A DNA stretch of 22,750 nt from RGIG8775 sp045660295 (GCA_045660295.1 JAZRDN010000021.1:1-22750), one strand, 5' to 3'; shown: positions 1-7,109, numbered from the stretch's first letter. Program-made: numbers and translations. The notes: a model not told the origin generated them from the letters alone.

Positions 1-65
1 TCGCTCGTTGCGACGAGCGAGACAAGGCTCTGCCTTGTCAATCCGCAAGCCTTTAAAAAGGCTTG
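1..65. repeat. Three consecutive perfect hairpins
   Basis: Three perfect short-loop stems follow each other: 1-8 with 13-20 (loop TGCG), 21-28 with 32-39 (loop TCT) and 46-53 with 58-65 (loop TAAA). They lie just beyond the stop codon of the glycyl-radical activase, which is read from the other strand and ends at 100, so they could terminate that operon. The third hairpin is followed by GAAACTTTTCTGG, which resembles the sequence after the first hairpin of the 188-bp repeats at 17003 and 20632 (AAAAACTTTTGG). A three-hairpin stack is more than one terminator needs, so I treat it as an intergenic repeat cluster cut by the window edge. Confidence 0.6.
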
Positions 66-99
66 AGCGAAACTTTTCTGGCAGGGTGCGGTGCGTAAT

Positions 100-891
100 T
101 TATCCGCCAATAACCGCTTTAAGCCCTTCTTGTTCAGCGACCTTACGCAGGCGCTCCATTTTTTCGTTTGAAGGCGGCTCTACGTCGCCCATTTTGTATT
201 CCCTATCAAGTCCGACGTATTTGTCGTACCCAAGCCTGTGATAAGGCAGTAAATGTATCTCATTTACCGCCGGCAGGCTTGCCGCGAAGCGCGCGATATC
301 GCGTATCTCCTCCTCGGTGTCGTTAAATGTGGGAATGGTGGGCACGCGGATTATCAGATGCGCGCCGCTTTCGGCTATCCTCCGCGCGTTCTGTAAAATA
401 AGCTCGTTCCTCAGTCCCGTAAACTCCTCGTGCTTAAGCGAATCGGTGTGCTTGATATCCATAAGCACCGTGTCAAGCAGAGGAAGCACAGGCTTTATCA
501 TTTCGTCAAAGGGCAGACAAGCCGTGGTCTCCACCGCGGTGTTCAAGCCGTGAGCCCTCGCCTCTGTCAGCAAAGCCTTTACAAACTCGGTCTGGCAGAG
601 AGCCTCGCCCCCCGACAGGGTAAGTCCGCCGCCGCTTCGGCGGTAGTAGGGCATGTCCTTTAAGACCTTTTCCATGACCTCGCCCACCGTGGTGTCGTAG
701 CCAACGGTCTTTGTCTTGCCCTCGGCGGTCTTCATTCTCTGCACTCTGTAACTCTGCGACTCGGGATTGCAGCACCATCGGCATCTGAGGATACACCCCT
801 TAAGGAAAACGATAGTGCGTATGCCCGGTCCGTCGTGAGTAGAGAACTTTTGTATGTCGAAAATTCTTCCGACTACCGAATTGTTATCCAT
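100..891 (-). CDS. Glycyl-radical enzyme activating protein (radical SAM, short PflA-like form)
   Basis: This is a radical-SAM activase that would install the glycyl radical on the enzyme encoded just upstream, using S-adenosylmethionine and a [4Fe-4S] cluster. Counting from ATG 891, the CX3CX2C cluster motif is C33, C37, C40 (GCILRCRWCCNPE), and the SAM-binding GGE motif lies in GGGLTLSGGEAL near residues 89-98. The N-terminal DIQKFSTHDGPGIRT and C-terminal LLPYHRLGYDKY are typical of activases. I prefer ATG 891 because GAGG at 900-897 sits 5 nt before it; an in-frame GTG at 897 would overlap that site and give 265 residues. The gene follows the glycyl-radical enzyme after a few bases, so it is co-transcribed. 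Oddity: the region after the cluster motif (about residues 47-75) contains no cysteines, so the two-cluster ferredoxin insert common in activases of dehydratase-type enzymes is missing and the protein has the PflA-like short architecture. Confidence 0.93.
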   Translation of the reverse strand: MDNNSVVGRIFDIQKFSTHDGPGIRTIVFLKGCILRCRWCCNPESQSYRVQRMKTAEGKTKTVGYDTTVGEVMEKVLKDMPYYRRSGGGLTLSGGEALCQTEFVKALLTEARAHGLNTAVETTACLPFDEMIKPVLPLLDTVLMDIKHTDSLKHEEFTGLRNELILQNARRIAESGAHLIIRVPTIPTFNDTEEEIRDIARFAASLPAVNEIHLLPYHRLGYDKYVGLDREYKMGDVEPPSNEKMERLRKVAEQEGLKAVIGG

Positions 892-900
892 AGCCACCTC

Positions 901-3420
901 TTAGAAGCCCGACTGCTCGGTACGGTTGATGATATCGTCCTGAAGCGACTTTGAAAGTGTGGTAAAGAGCGCGCTGTAACCCGCCACGCGGACTACAAGG
1001 CTCTTGTAATTCTCGGGATTCTTCTGCGCGTCGATAAGCGTTTCTCTGCTTACCACGTTGAACTGCATGTGGCTTCCCTTCATCTCGAAATAGGTCTCGA
1101 CCAGCGCCGCGAAATTCTCAAGTCCCACGTCACCCGCAAGCGCCGAGGGGTGGAATTTCATATTGAACAGCGTGCCGTTGGAGGCGATGCCGTGGTCGAG
1201 CTTTGAGACCGAGTTAGCCGATGCGGTAGGACCGTTTACGTCACGTCCCGCGGTAGGCGAAACTCCGTCGGCAACGGGGGTATAAGCATATCTGCCGTCG
1301 GGAGTAGCACCCGTCTGCGCGCCAAGCGGCACGTTAGCCGAAACGGGATAAAGTCCTGCGTGGAAGATACCGCCTCTGGGGTTCTTGTACTTAAGCAACG
1401 GCTTCGTGTATGTGTAAGCCGCCTCACGGGCTATTGCATCGACCTCGTCAACGTCGTTTCCGTAGGCGTCCTGCGCCAGTATCATTTCACGGATAGCGTC
1501 GTACTTGGGGTCTGCGCCCTTATTCTTGACTGCGTCGTATATCTCGGCAACTATTTTTTCGTTTACCGAAACGCCGTTCTTGGCAAGCTCGCGGGCAACC
1601 TTTTCGGTAAGCGCGCCCACATCTGTACCGCCCTTGCCGAAGTTGTGCTCCATGGCGTCTTTAAGCTCGGCGAGGGTGAATTTTTTCTCCTCAAACACCA
1701 GCTTCTTTATGGCGTACATAGCGTCAGCCACGTTGGCGATACCAAAGCCCTGCGGTCCTGTGAAGTTGTAGACCGCGCCGCCCTGCTCGGGGGTCTTTCC
1801 GCGCTTCATGCAATCATCAATCATCGAAGCAAGGAAAGGAAGCGGACATCTTTCGGCGTGCGCCACGTCGATTGCGTTGTCGGCGTTTACCATAAGCGCG
1901 ATAGTGTATTCCATCTGCGCCTTGTATGCGTTAAAGAACTCGTCAAAGCTCTTGAAGCCCGCCACGTCGCCCGTCTTTACTCCAACGTCAACGCCGTCAA
2001 GCTTTCCGTTTCCGAAAACAAGCTCCATGGGCTTTAACATGTTGAAGAACGCCGCGTCGTGCCAGCCCCACGTCTTGCCCGACTTCTGGGGCTCAACGCA
2101 ACCTATTATATTATAGTCTCTCGCGTCCTCAAGAGTAAGTCCTCTTGACATAAGCGAGGGTATGATGACCTCGTCGTTATAATAAGCGGGAAGTCCGATA
2201 CCTGTTCTTGTCAGCTCCGCCGCGCGAATAAGAAATTCGTGGGGGGTCTTGTTCCAGATACGCACCGAGAACGACGGAGCGGGAAGCATAACGTGCATGG
2301 TAGCATCGATACACATAAACGAAAGGTCGTTGGTGGCGTCCTCTCCACAGACGGTCTGTCCGCCCGCGATAAGGTTCTGGAACATGGAGTAGCCCGCAAA
2401 GCCCTCGGCGGAAGCCGCGTCACGGCACTTTGAGAGGTCGTTGAGCTTTATCCACACGCAGTCCATAAGCTCCTGCGCGAACTCTCTGGTTATCTTGCCG
2501 CTGTCGATATCGGCTTTATAATAAGGATACATATACTGGTCAAAGCGTCCGGGGGATATCGAGTGACCGCTGGACTCTGTCTGCAGAAGCATCTGCACGA
2601 ACCAAAAGCTCTGGCAAGCCTCGTAGAAGCTTCTCGCTCCGCACTCGGGAACTCGCTCGCAGTTGTCGGCGATGACAAGAAGCTCGGCGCGTCTTGCGCT
2701 GTCGCTCTCGCTGGCCGCCATTTTTCTGGCAAGCTCGGCATAGCGTCTCGCGTATGTAATAGCCGCCTCACAGCTCATTATTACCGCGTCAAGCATTGCG
2801 GTCTTTGTGGTGTAATCGGCGTCTCCGAAGTCCATAGTCGCCTTTTCGGCGTTTGCCTCGTCAATAATACCGCCAAATCCGACCTCAAGCACCTTGCCGT
2901 ACTTTACCGTAACGTGACCGACGCCGTTATAGAAATAGTTACCCGGCGTGAACACGTTGTGCTCCATGGCGAGCTTTGTTTCCTCAGCCATAAGCGAGGT
3001 CGCAAGCTCCGACGTGGTTCTTCCCTTCCAATATTTATATACGCCGCGGAGAGTGTTCTTTGTCTCCTCGGAGATATAGAAAGGGTCAGCCGAACGTGTC
3101 GCCACTGTGTCAAATTCAGCCTCGAGCCAGTCGTAGGAGAACTCGGGGAAGACCTGACAGCTTCTCGGTCTCTTGGTAGCCGAGCCGACCACAAGCTCAT
3201 AGGGGCGAATGGTGATCGGAATATTTTCAAGAATATTCTTGAACGCCTTGGCACGGCGAACGACTATAGGCTCGCCCTCGGTCTCCATGTAGCTTTGTGT
3301 CAGGAGCACCGCGCGGTCAGCCTCTATCTGAGGCATCTCACGGAAAAGCTCTGCCTTGAGCTTTTCTATTCTCTCGCTTTTTGCGCTTCGCGCGCTATTA
3401 TACTTAGGCAAAAAAATCAC
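901..3420 (-). CDS. Glycyl-radical enzyme, glycerol/diol dehydratase-like (PFL family)
   Basis: An 839-residue oxygen-sensitive glycyl-radical enzyme. The C-terminal radical loop is RVAGY at 811-815 with Gly814 as the radical site, and the active-site cysteine is Cys441 in IIGCVEPQ. The GCVE motif puts Glu443 two residues later, as in dehydratases rather than pyruvate formate-lyase, which has two adjacent cysteines. Residues recalled for B12-independent glycerol dehydratase (H164, H281, S282, C433, E435, D447) line up here as H169, H286, S287, C441, E443 and D455, so a C-O cleaving dehydratase of glycerol, propanediol or a related polyol is the best guess; another GCVE-type substrate is possible. 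The reported GTG at 3420 is only 1 nt after AAAGGA (3427-3422); TTG at 3411 would have about 10 nt spacing and give 836 residues. No microcompartment or aldehyde dehydrogenase genes are nearby, so the downstream pathway is not visible. Confidence 0.93.
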   Translation of the reverse strand: MIFLPKYNSARSAKSERIEKLKAELFREMPQIEADRAVLLTQSYMETEGEPIVVRRAKAFKNILENIPITIRPYELVVGSATKRPRSCQVFPEFSYDWLEAEFDTVATRSADPFYISEETKNTLRGVYKYWKGRTTSELATSLMAEETKLAMEHNVFTPGNYFYNGVGHVTVKYGKVLEVGFGGIIDEANAEKATMDFGDADYTTKTAMLDAVIMSCEAAITYARRYAELARKMAASESDSARRAELLVIADNCERVPECGARSFYEACQSFWFVQMLLQTESSGHSISPGRFDQYMYPYYKADIDSGKITREFAQELMDCVWIKLNDLSKCRDAASAEGFAGYSMFQNLIAGGQTVCGEDATNDLSFMCIDATMHVMLPAPSFSVRIWNKTPHEFLIRAAELTRTGIGLPAYYNDEVIIPSLMSRGLTLEDARDYNIIGCVEPQKSGKTWGWHDAAFFNMLKPMELVFGNGKLDGVDVGVKTGDVAGFKSFDEFFNAYKAQMEYTIALMVNADNAIDVAHAERCPLPFLASMIDDCMKRGKTPEQGGAVYNFTGPQGFGIANVADAMYAIKKLVFEEKKFTLAELKDAMEHNFGKGGTDVGALTEKVARELAKNGVSVNEKIVAEIYDAVKNKGADPKYDAIREMILAQDAYGNDVDEVDAIAREAAYTYTKPLLKYKNPRGGIFHAGLYPVSANVPLGAQTGATPDGRYAYTPVADGVSPTAGRDVNGPTASANSVSKLDHGIASNGTLFNMKFHPSALAGDVGLENFAALVETYFEMKGSHMQFNVVSRETLIDAQKNPENYKSLVVRVAGYSALFTTLSKSLQDDIINRTEQSGF

Positions 3421-3477
3421 ATCCTTTACCGTATTTTTTCAAAAAATTCAGCCCAAAAGCCTTATCCTCTATTTTGG

Positions 3478-3506
3478 ATTATACTATAAAATCACAGCTT
3501 TGTCAA
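3478..3506 (-). promoter_or_regulatory. Sigma-A promoter of the glycyl-radical enzyme operon
   Basis: Reading the minus strand, TTGACA (3506-3501) is followed after 17 bp by TATAAT (3483-3478). Both hexamers match consensus exactly. The expected transcript starts near 3471, leaving a leader of about 50 nt. Confidence 0.9.
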
Positions 3507-3509
3507 TAG

Positions 3510-3566
3510 AAAACCACAAATTTTTTTGGGATTTCTTTGTTTTTACCCGAGATTGTTTGTGGTTTT
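3510..3566. promoter_or_regulatory. 11-bp inverted repeat upstream of the glycyl-radical enzyme promoter
   Basis: AAAACCACAAA (3510-3520) and TTTGTGGTTTT (3556-3566) are perfect inverted copies separated by 35 bp. The nearer arm starts 4 bp upstream of the -35 hexamer. Arm centres are 46 bp apart, a little over four helical turns, which would suit two regulator dimers or a looping activator. It also lies 43 bp or more downstream of the end of the GNAT gene on the same strand, but the long loop and missing T-tract make a terminator less likely. Regulatory role is inferred. Confidence 0.5.
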
Positions 3567-3608
3567 GTGTTGCTTCGGCTTGTATATGCGGTTTTTAGAT
3601 AAGATAAT

Positions 3609-4409
3609 TCAATCAAAGGCTATGCCGAGGTAGGTTGGCGGCTCTGCCCCCTCTTTAAGCGGAAGAAACATAGCGAAGCGGCGTTTTTCGTTGCCCCAAG
3701 CCGAGCTTGGCGGCATGCGGAACTCGCCCTCGGCGCACCCAAGCGCACTGACGATCGACGGCGCGGCATCGGCGTTACCGAGAAGCTCGATACCCCTAAG
3801 CCCGTCCCCCGTCCTGCTTGCGGCAAGCAGAAAATCTTTTCCCGAATAAAATTCGGCGTAGGTTGCCAAAAAGTCAAGGCTTTCGTTTTCCTGTATCACG
3901 CCACCCCTTGGCAAAAGGGCTCTGCGAAGCTCGGCGTATTCGGATTTTCCCACACGGCGTAGCTCGGCGGGCGGTTCTTCCCCGCAAACGTGAAGCTCGG
4001 ATATTTCCGAGCAGGGGCGATATCCCAAGCCTTCATAATAATTAAACAAAGAATTCTCGCCCGGCACAAGCACAACGCCCTCATACCCAAGCGCGGCGAG
4101 GTGGCGGTGGGTCTGCTCCATGAGCCTGCGGCAAAGACCCTTTCCGCGGTGAGACACGCAGGTGGCAACGGCGTAAACATACGCCAACCGCCGCCCCTCA
4201 CAGGCAGAGTCAAACCAATACAACGACGCCGCAACCTCGCCCTTTTCGGTTATGCATAGGCAACGCTCGGCGCTGTACGCCGTGGCAAAAAAGCAGTCAA
4301 GGAACTCGTCGCTGTCGCCAAAAGCCTCTTTCCAAAGGCTTCTGAGGTCGGCAATATCATACACAGACGGCGCGTGCGCCTCGGACGTCACTCTTTCATC
4401 AATACTCAT
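3609..4409 (-). CDS. GNAT family N-acetyltransferase
   Basis: A 266-residue protein whose N-terminal half is a Gcn5-related acetyltransferase fold. The acetyl-CoA pyrophosphate loop is seen as HRGKGL at residues 87-92, after the beta-4 strand AYVYAVATCVS, followed by helix CRRLMEQ and the NSLFNYYEGLGY segment typical of GNAT motif B. The C-terminal 120 residues lack a recognisable motif and may be a second, degenerate GNAT-like or accessory domain. The start at ATG 4409 is supported by GGAGGA (4420-4415) with 5 nt spacing. It overlaps the 3' end of the upstream DUF2156 gene by 11 nt, so the two are translationally coupled. The substrate cannot be told from sequence. Confidence 0.9.
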   Translation of the reverse strand: MSIDERVTSEAHAPSVYDIADLRSLWKEAFGDSDEFLDCFFATAYSAERCLCITEKGEVAASLYWFDSACEGRRLAYVYAVATCVSHRGKGLCRRLMEQTHRHLAALGYEGVVLVPGENSLFNYYEGLGYRPCSEISELHVCGEEPPAELRRVGKSEYAELRRALLPRGGVIQENESLDFLATYAEFYSGKDFLLAASRTGDGLRGIELLGNADAAPSIVSALGCAEGEFRMPPSSAWGNEKRRFAMFLPLKEGAEPPTYLGIAFD

Positions 4410-5310
4410 AGCCGTCCTCCAGCAGACAAGCCCAGCACTTTTCCACCATGTGGTGCGGATAGTAGCTTTCCTTGGCTTTTCGCAAGCCCTCTATTCCCAT
4501 ATCCTCCTCGCGGTTGAGGAATTTTACGCCTTGATATTTGGCGCGGATATGGCGCGCGAACTCGCAATTTATGGCGGCATACGCTCCGTCAACGTCGGCG
4601 CGCGCCTTTTCAAAATGCACGTCAAAGGTGTCGGCGGACATTCGGCTTCCCAGCGTGACCGCGGCTATCTCGCCGCCGCAAAAAAGCGCAAGCCCCTCCA
4701 TTCCAAGCGCCCTATAGTCACGCAACGCCTTTTCTAGCGCCGAGCGCTCCATCTGGAAATCGGCATCGGGGTCGGCGGCAAGGCGGTCGGCGTACCAGTC
4801 GCTCACCATTCGGCACACACGTTCTATGTTACTGTCGGAAAACTCCTCAACGGTATAATCGGGATTGTTGTCGCAAAAGCGGTTGAAATGGTTTCGCTTG
4901 CGGTGGTATTTCTTGCCCTTAAGGTCGGCGAGGCTGTCAATTTCATAAACGTAGTCAAAGGAGTCTCGGTCGCAATGAAATCTGAATTTATTCGGATAAA
5001 GCGACTCCAAGGTCTGTCTTGCCTCGGCGTTAAGACCCGTTATACGGCAGGGTATTCCCCTCTCCGCCGCGTCTGATATAATAGCCTCAAGCACAGCCTT
5101 TTTGTCGCCCGCACCCACGGGATAAGGATAGACGGTTCTGCGGTTGAACTGCGAGAAAAGCGCCACGTGTCCGTGAAGCACCGCATACTTCTGTCTGCCC
5201 CACAGATAGAGATTGGCGAAGCTGAACTCACAGCCTCTTTCGCCGCACTCTGCCATATGGCTTGAATATATTTCCTTTTCATTTACCGTAATAGGTTTGA
5301 AGTCTATCAT
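4399..5310 (-). CDS. DUF2156 (LPG synthetase C-terminal-like) protein
   Basis: A 303-residue soluble protein of the DUF2156 family, the aminoacyl-transferase-like double-GNAT fold also found at the C-terminus of lysyl-phosphatidylglycerol synthases. Family-like features are the opening MIDFKPITVNEKEIY, the NLYLWG and YHRKRNHFNRF segments in the first half, and LNREEDMGIEGLRKAK near residues 265-280. There are no membrane segments, so unlike MprF it is not itself a lipid flippase. It is the first gene of a two-gene operon with the GNAT protein; the pairing of two acyl-transferase-fold proteins suggests a joint modification step, but that is inference. The true substrate is unknown for this subfamily. 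Confidence 0.9.
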   Translation of the reverse strand: MIDFKPITVNEKEIYSSHMAECGERGCEFSFANLYLWGRQKYAVLHGHVALFSQFNRRTVYPYPVGAGDKKAVLEAIISDAAERGIPCRITGLNAEARQTLESLYPNKFRFHCDRDSFDYVYEIDSLADLKGKKYHRKRNHFNRFCDNNPDYTVEEFSDSNIERVCRMVSDWYADRLAADPDADFQMERSALEKALRDYRALGMEGLALFCGGEIAAVTLGSRMSADTFDVHFEKARADVDGAYAAINCEFARHIRAKYQGVKFLNREEDMGIEGLRKAKESYYPHHMVEKCWACLLEDGYEY

Positions 5311-5351
5311 TTTTACCTCTCAGTTTTAGCGTTTCGACACTCTCTAACAAA

Positions 5352-5380
5352 ATTATACTATCTCTCTCGTTTCTTGTCAA
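5352..5380 (-). promoter_or_regulatory. Sigma-A promoter of the DUF2156-GNAT operon
   Basis: On the minus strand TTGACA (5380-5375), a 17-bp spacer and TATAAT (5357-5352) form a perfect consensus promoter about 42 bp upstream of the start codon at 5310. It is divergent from the mscL promoter. Confidence 0.9.
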
Positions 5381-5469
5381 TAGTTTATTATGCGCCGTTT
5401 TTGCGCCATTTATAAAAATCCCCTTGTCGTTAACGAGTACAATATTACAATATTAGCTATCAAAAACTG

Positions 5470-5498
5470 TTGACAAGAGTCGCTTTTGGGTGTATAAT
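5470..5498 (+). promoter_or_regulatory. Sigma-A promoter of mscL
   Basis: TTGACA (5470-5475), 17 bp, TATAAT (5493-5498): perfect consensus. The mscL start lies about 62 bp downstream, with AAGGAG at 5546-5551 as ribosome binding site. Confidence 0.92.
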
Positions 5499-5560
5499 AT
5501 CGGTTGTAAAGGCGGCGAAAGCCGCGCAAAGCATTAAAAATAAACAAGGAGTTCCAAAAC

Positions 5561-6163
5561 ATGAAGAAATTTTTCGCAGAGTTCAAAAAATTCATCACCC
5601 GCGGCAACGTGGTTGATATGGCAATCGGTGTTGCCGTTGCCGGCGCGTTCACAAAGATAGTAAACGCTTTCACAAACGGTTTCGTCAGCCCCATAGTAGG
5701 TGTTATCACAAGAGGCGCAAGCCTTGCTGACCAGAAATGGGTAGTTCGTGAGGCAGTGGTCACGGTAACTGACGGTGTTGAAAAAATAGAATCCCCCGAG
5801 GTTGCTTTCCTTTGGGGTGCGTTCGTTCAGAACATAATCGACTTCCTTATCATCGCGTTCGTTCTTTTTGTGGTTATGAAGACATTCAACACGATTTCCG
5901 CAAAGGCAAAGGAGATGTCCGCCGATCTTAAGGACGACCTCAAGCCCGAAAAGGTTAAGGAAGCGGAAGCAGCAGCGGCTAAGGCTGAGGCTGAGAAGAA
6001 GGCGGCTGAGGAGGCTGCGGCTAAGGCGGCGGCTGAGGCAGCTGCGGCTAAGGCTGAGGCTGAAAAGCAGGCTCAGATGGCGGCATACGCGGCTCAGGTT
6101 GCTTGCACCGAGACCACCGAGAAGCTTCTCACAGAGATCCGCGACCTTCTCAAAAACAAATAA
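5561..6163 (+). CDS. mscL: Large-conductance mechanosensitive channel MscL with extended cytoplasmic helix
   Basis: A homopentameric membrane channel that opens under membrane tension to release solutes during osmotic downshock. The N-terminal amphipathic helix and RGNVVDMAIGVAVAGAF of TM1 (about 14-48) are diagnostic; TM2 runs from about 83 to 108 (FVQNIIDFLIIAFVLFVV), and the C-terminal bundle ends in LLTEIRDLLKNK (189-200). Family members are usually 120-150 residues; this one has 200. The excess lies between TM2 and the terminal bundle: residues 130-175 are almost only Ala, Lys and Glu, predicted as a long helix or coiled coil, and the DNA there is internally repetitive. It has its own consensus promoter and converges on spoVT, so it is likely monocistronic. 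Confidence 0.97.
   Translation: MKKFFAEFKKFITRGNVVDMAIGVAVAGAFTKIVNAFTNGFVSPIVGVITRGASLADQKWVVREAVVTVTDGVEKIESPEVAFLWGAFVQNIIDFLIIAFVLFVVMKTFNTISAKAKEMSADLKDDLKPEKVKEAEAAAAKAEAEKKAAEEAAAKAAAEAAAAKAEAEKQAQMAAYAAQVACTETTEKLLTEIRDLLKNK
5975..6066 (+). repeat. Internal repeat in the mscL tail
   Basis: The 23-nt stretch at 5975-5997 recurs at 6044-6066 with one mismatch (GAGAA versus GAAAA at the end), 69 nt or exactly 23 codons apart. The intervening bases are further GCGGCT/GAGGCT/AAGGCT variants. All in frame, encoding Ala-Lys-Ala-Glu type heptad-like units, so length variation by slippage would preserve the reading frame. Confidence 0.7.
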
Positions 6164-6267
6164 GCGGCGAAGGCGCCGCCCCCTTTAGGTCAGCGCGCGA
6201 CGTGCGGTGGCAAAAATAAAAATAACACACGTAAACCAAGGCGACGGCTAAACACCGTCGCGTTTAC
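6164..6267. repeat. Structured intergenic element after mscL (terminator-like)
   Basis: Directly after the mscL stop codon is GCGGCG-AAGG-CGCCGC (6164-6179), then GGTCAGCGC (6188-6196), then a strong hairpin GCGACGG-CTAAACA-CCGTCGC (6241-6261) with an outer stem GTAAAC/GTTTAC (6231-6236 with 6262-6267). The same order of modules (first hairpin, GGTCAGCGC, hairpin with a CTAAACA loop) occurs at 20820-20907. The second hairpin is followed by a T-rich stretch and may end mscL transcripts. Confidence 0.65.
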
Positions 6268-6329
6268 CTTTGTTTGCATGATTTTTGTAAAAAAGCACCC
6301 CACAACAAAAACTAACTAATGTACTACAA

Positions 6330-6358
6330 AAGGGCTGTCGTAAAAATCGACAGCCCTT
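6330..6358 (-). terminator. Intrinsic terminator of spoVT
   Basis: An 11-bp perfect stem, AAGGGCTGTCG (6330-6340) with CGACAGCCCTT (6348-6358) and loop TAAAAAT, begins 5 nt past the spoVT stop codon. On the minus strand it is followed by TTTTGTAG, a short T-run. Confidence 0.75.
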
Positions 6359-6363
6359 GGCTT

Positions 6364-6921
6364 TTACGTCTCCAATTGCTTGCCGAGGAAGCTTGCGGCG
6401 GTAACGATAAGCTTTCCCTCAATGTCGCCGCCAAGGGCGGCGTGGGGCTTGTCCACCTCAAGCTCGGCAACCGACGCAACGCAACCTACTATGTCGCCCT
6501 CGCTGAGTATCGGCATGGCACAGCTTATAAAATGCGAGCCGCCGTCAACCGTTATGGGAAGCTTTTCCTCGCCCTCATTCCAAAGATAGAGCGAACGGCG
6601 CTCGATAAGCGCTTCAAGCTCCTCGGAAAGATGCTTGTCGGCGTATTCCTTCTTGGGCACACCCGAGCAAGCGATGACCGCGTCGCGGTCGGTGATCACC
6701 ACCGCCATAGAGCAGGTCTTGTGAAGCGTCTCGGCATACTGTGCCGCAAAGCCCGTAAGCTCGCCTATGGGCGAATATTTCTTAAAGATAACCTCTCCCT
6801 CTCGGTCGGTGTATATCTCAAGCGGGTCGCCCTCTCTTATGCGCATGGTGCGGCGTATCTCCTTGGGGATAACGACACGTCCGAGGTCGTCTATTCTTCT
6901 GACAATTCCAGTGGCTTTCAT
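6364..6921 (-). CDS. spoVT: SpoVT-type AbrB-family sporulation transcription regulator
   Basis: A 185-residue regulator with an N-terminal SpoVT/AbrB swapped-hairpin DNA-binding domain (residues 3-50, including RRIDDLGRVVIPKEIRRTM and the REGDPLEIY turn) and a C-terminal GAF-like domain. In Bacillus SpoVT is made in the forespore under sigma-G and tunes forespore genes and coat formation; its presence implies endospore formation. Length agrees with the family (about 178-185). ATG 6921 is preceded by AAGGAGA (6937-6931). The gene is monocistronic, convergent with mscL and divergent from the small Cys-rich gene. An 8-bp inverted repeat lies just upstream. I could not find a convincing sigma-G promoter by eye. 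Confidence 0.94.
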   Translation of the reverse strand: MKATGIVRRIDDLGRVVIPKEIRRTMRIREGDPLEIYTDREGEVIFKKYSPIGELTGFAAQYAETLHKTCSMAVVITDRDAVIACSGVPKKEYADKHLSEELEALIERRSLYLWNEGEEKLPITVDGGSHFISCAMPILSEGDIVGCVASVAELEVDKPHAALGGDIEGKLIVTAASFLGKQLET

Positions 6922-6942
6922 ATATGAAAATCTCCTTGTTTT

Positions 6943-6962
6943 TAATAGTAGTGATACTATTA
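6943..6962. promoter_or_regulatory. Inverted repeat in the spoVT 5' region
   Basis: TAATAGTA-GTGA-TACTATTA is a perfect 8-bp inverted repeat 22-41 bp upstream of the spoVT start. It is AT-rich, as AbrB-family sites tend to be, and could be an autoregulatory operator; a leader hairpin is the alternative. Confidence 0.45.
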
Positions 6963-6986
6963 TTTACAAATCAAGGGCATTTATAC

Positions 6987-7015
6987 TTGATTTTCGGCTT
7001 TATTTGTGATACAAT
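6987..7015 (+). promoter_or_regulatory. Sigma-A-type promoter of the small Cys-rich gene
   Basis: TTGATT (6987-6992), 17 bp, TACAAT (7010-7015), leading to a start codon at 7110 with a leader of about 88 nt. Confidence 0.7.
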
Positions 7016-7109
7016 AATTATAACGAAAAATGCCCAAAAGCACGCAAAGAACAACAAATGTCCCTTTAAGGCAATCAAATAAATACTGTATCATTGGGAG
7101 GAAAAAAAT

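Noticed and set aside
2563..3489. 308-codon open frame on the plus strand antisense to the glycyl-radical enzyme
   Set aside because: Shadow of a clearly identified enzyme with intact motifs; the long frame results from codon bias on the opposite strand.
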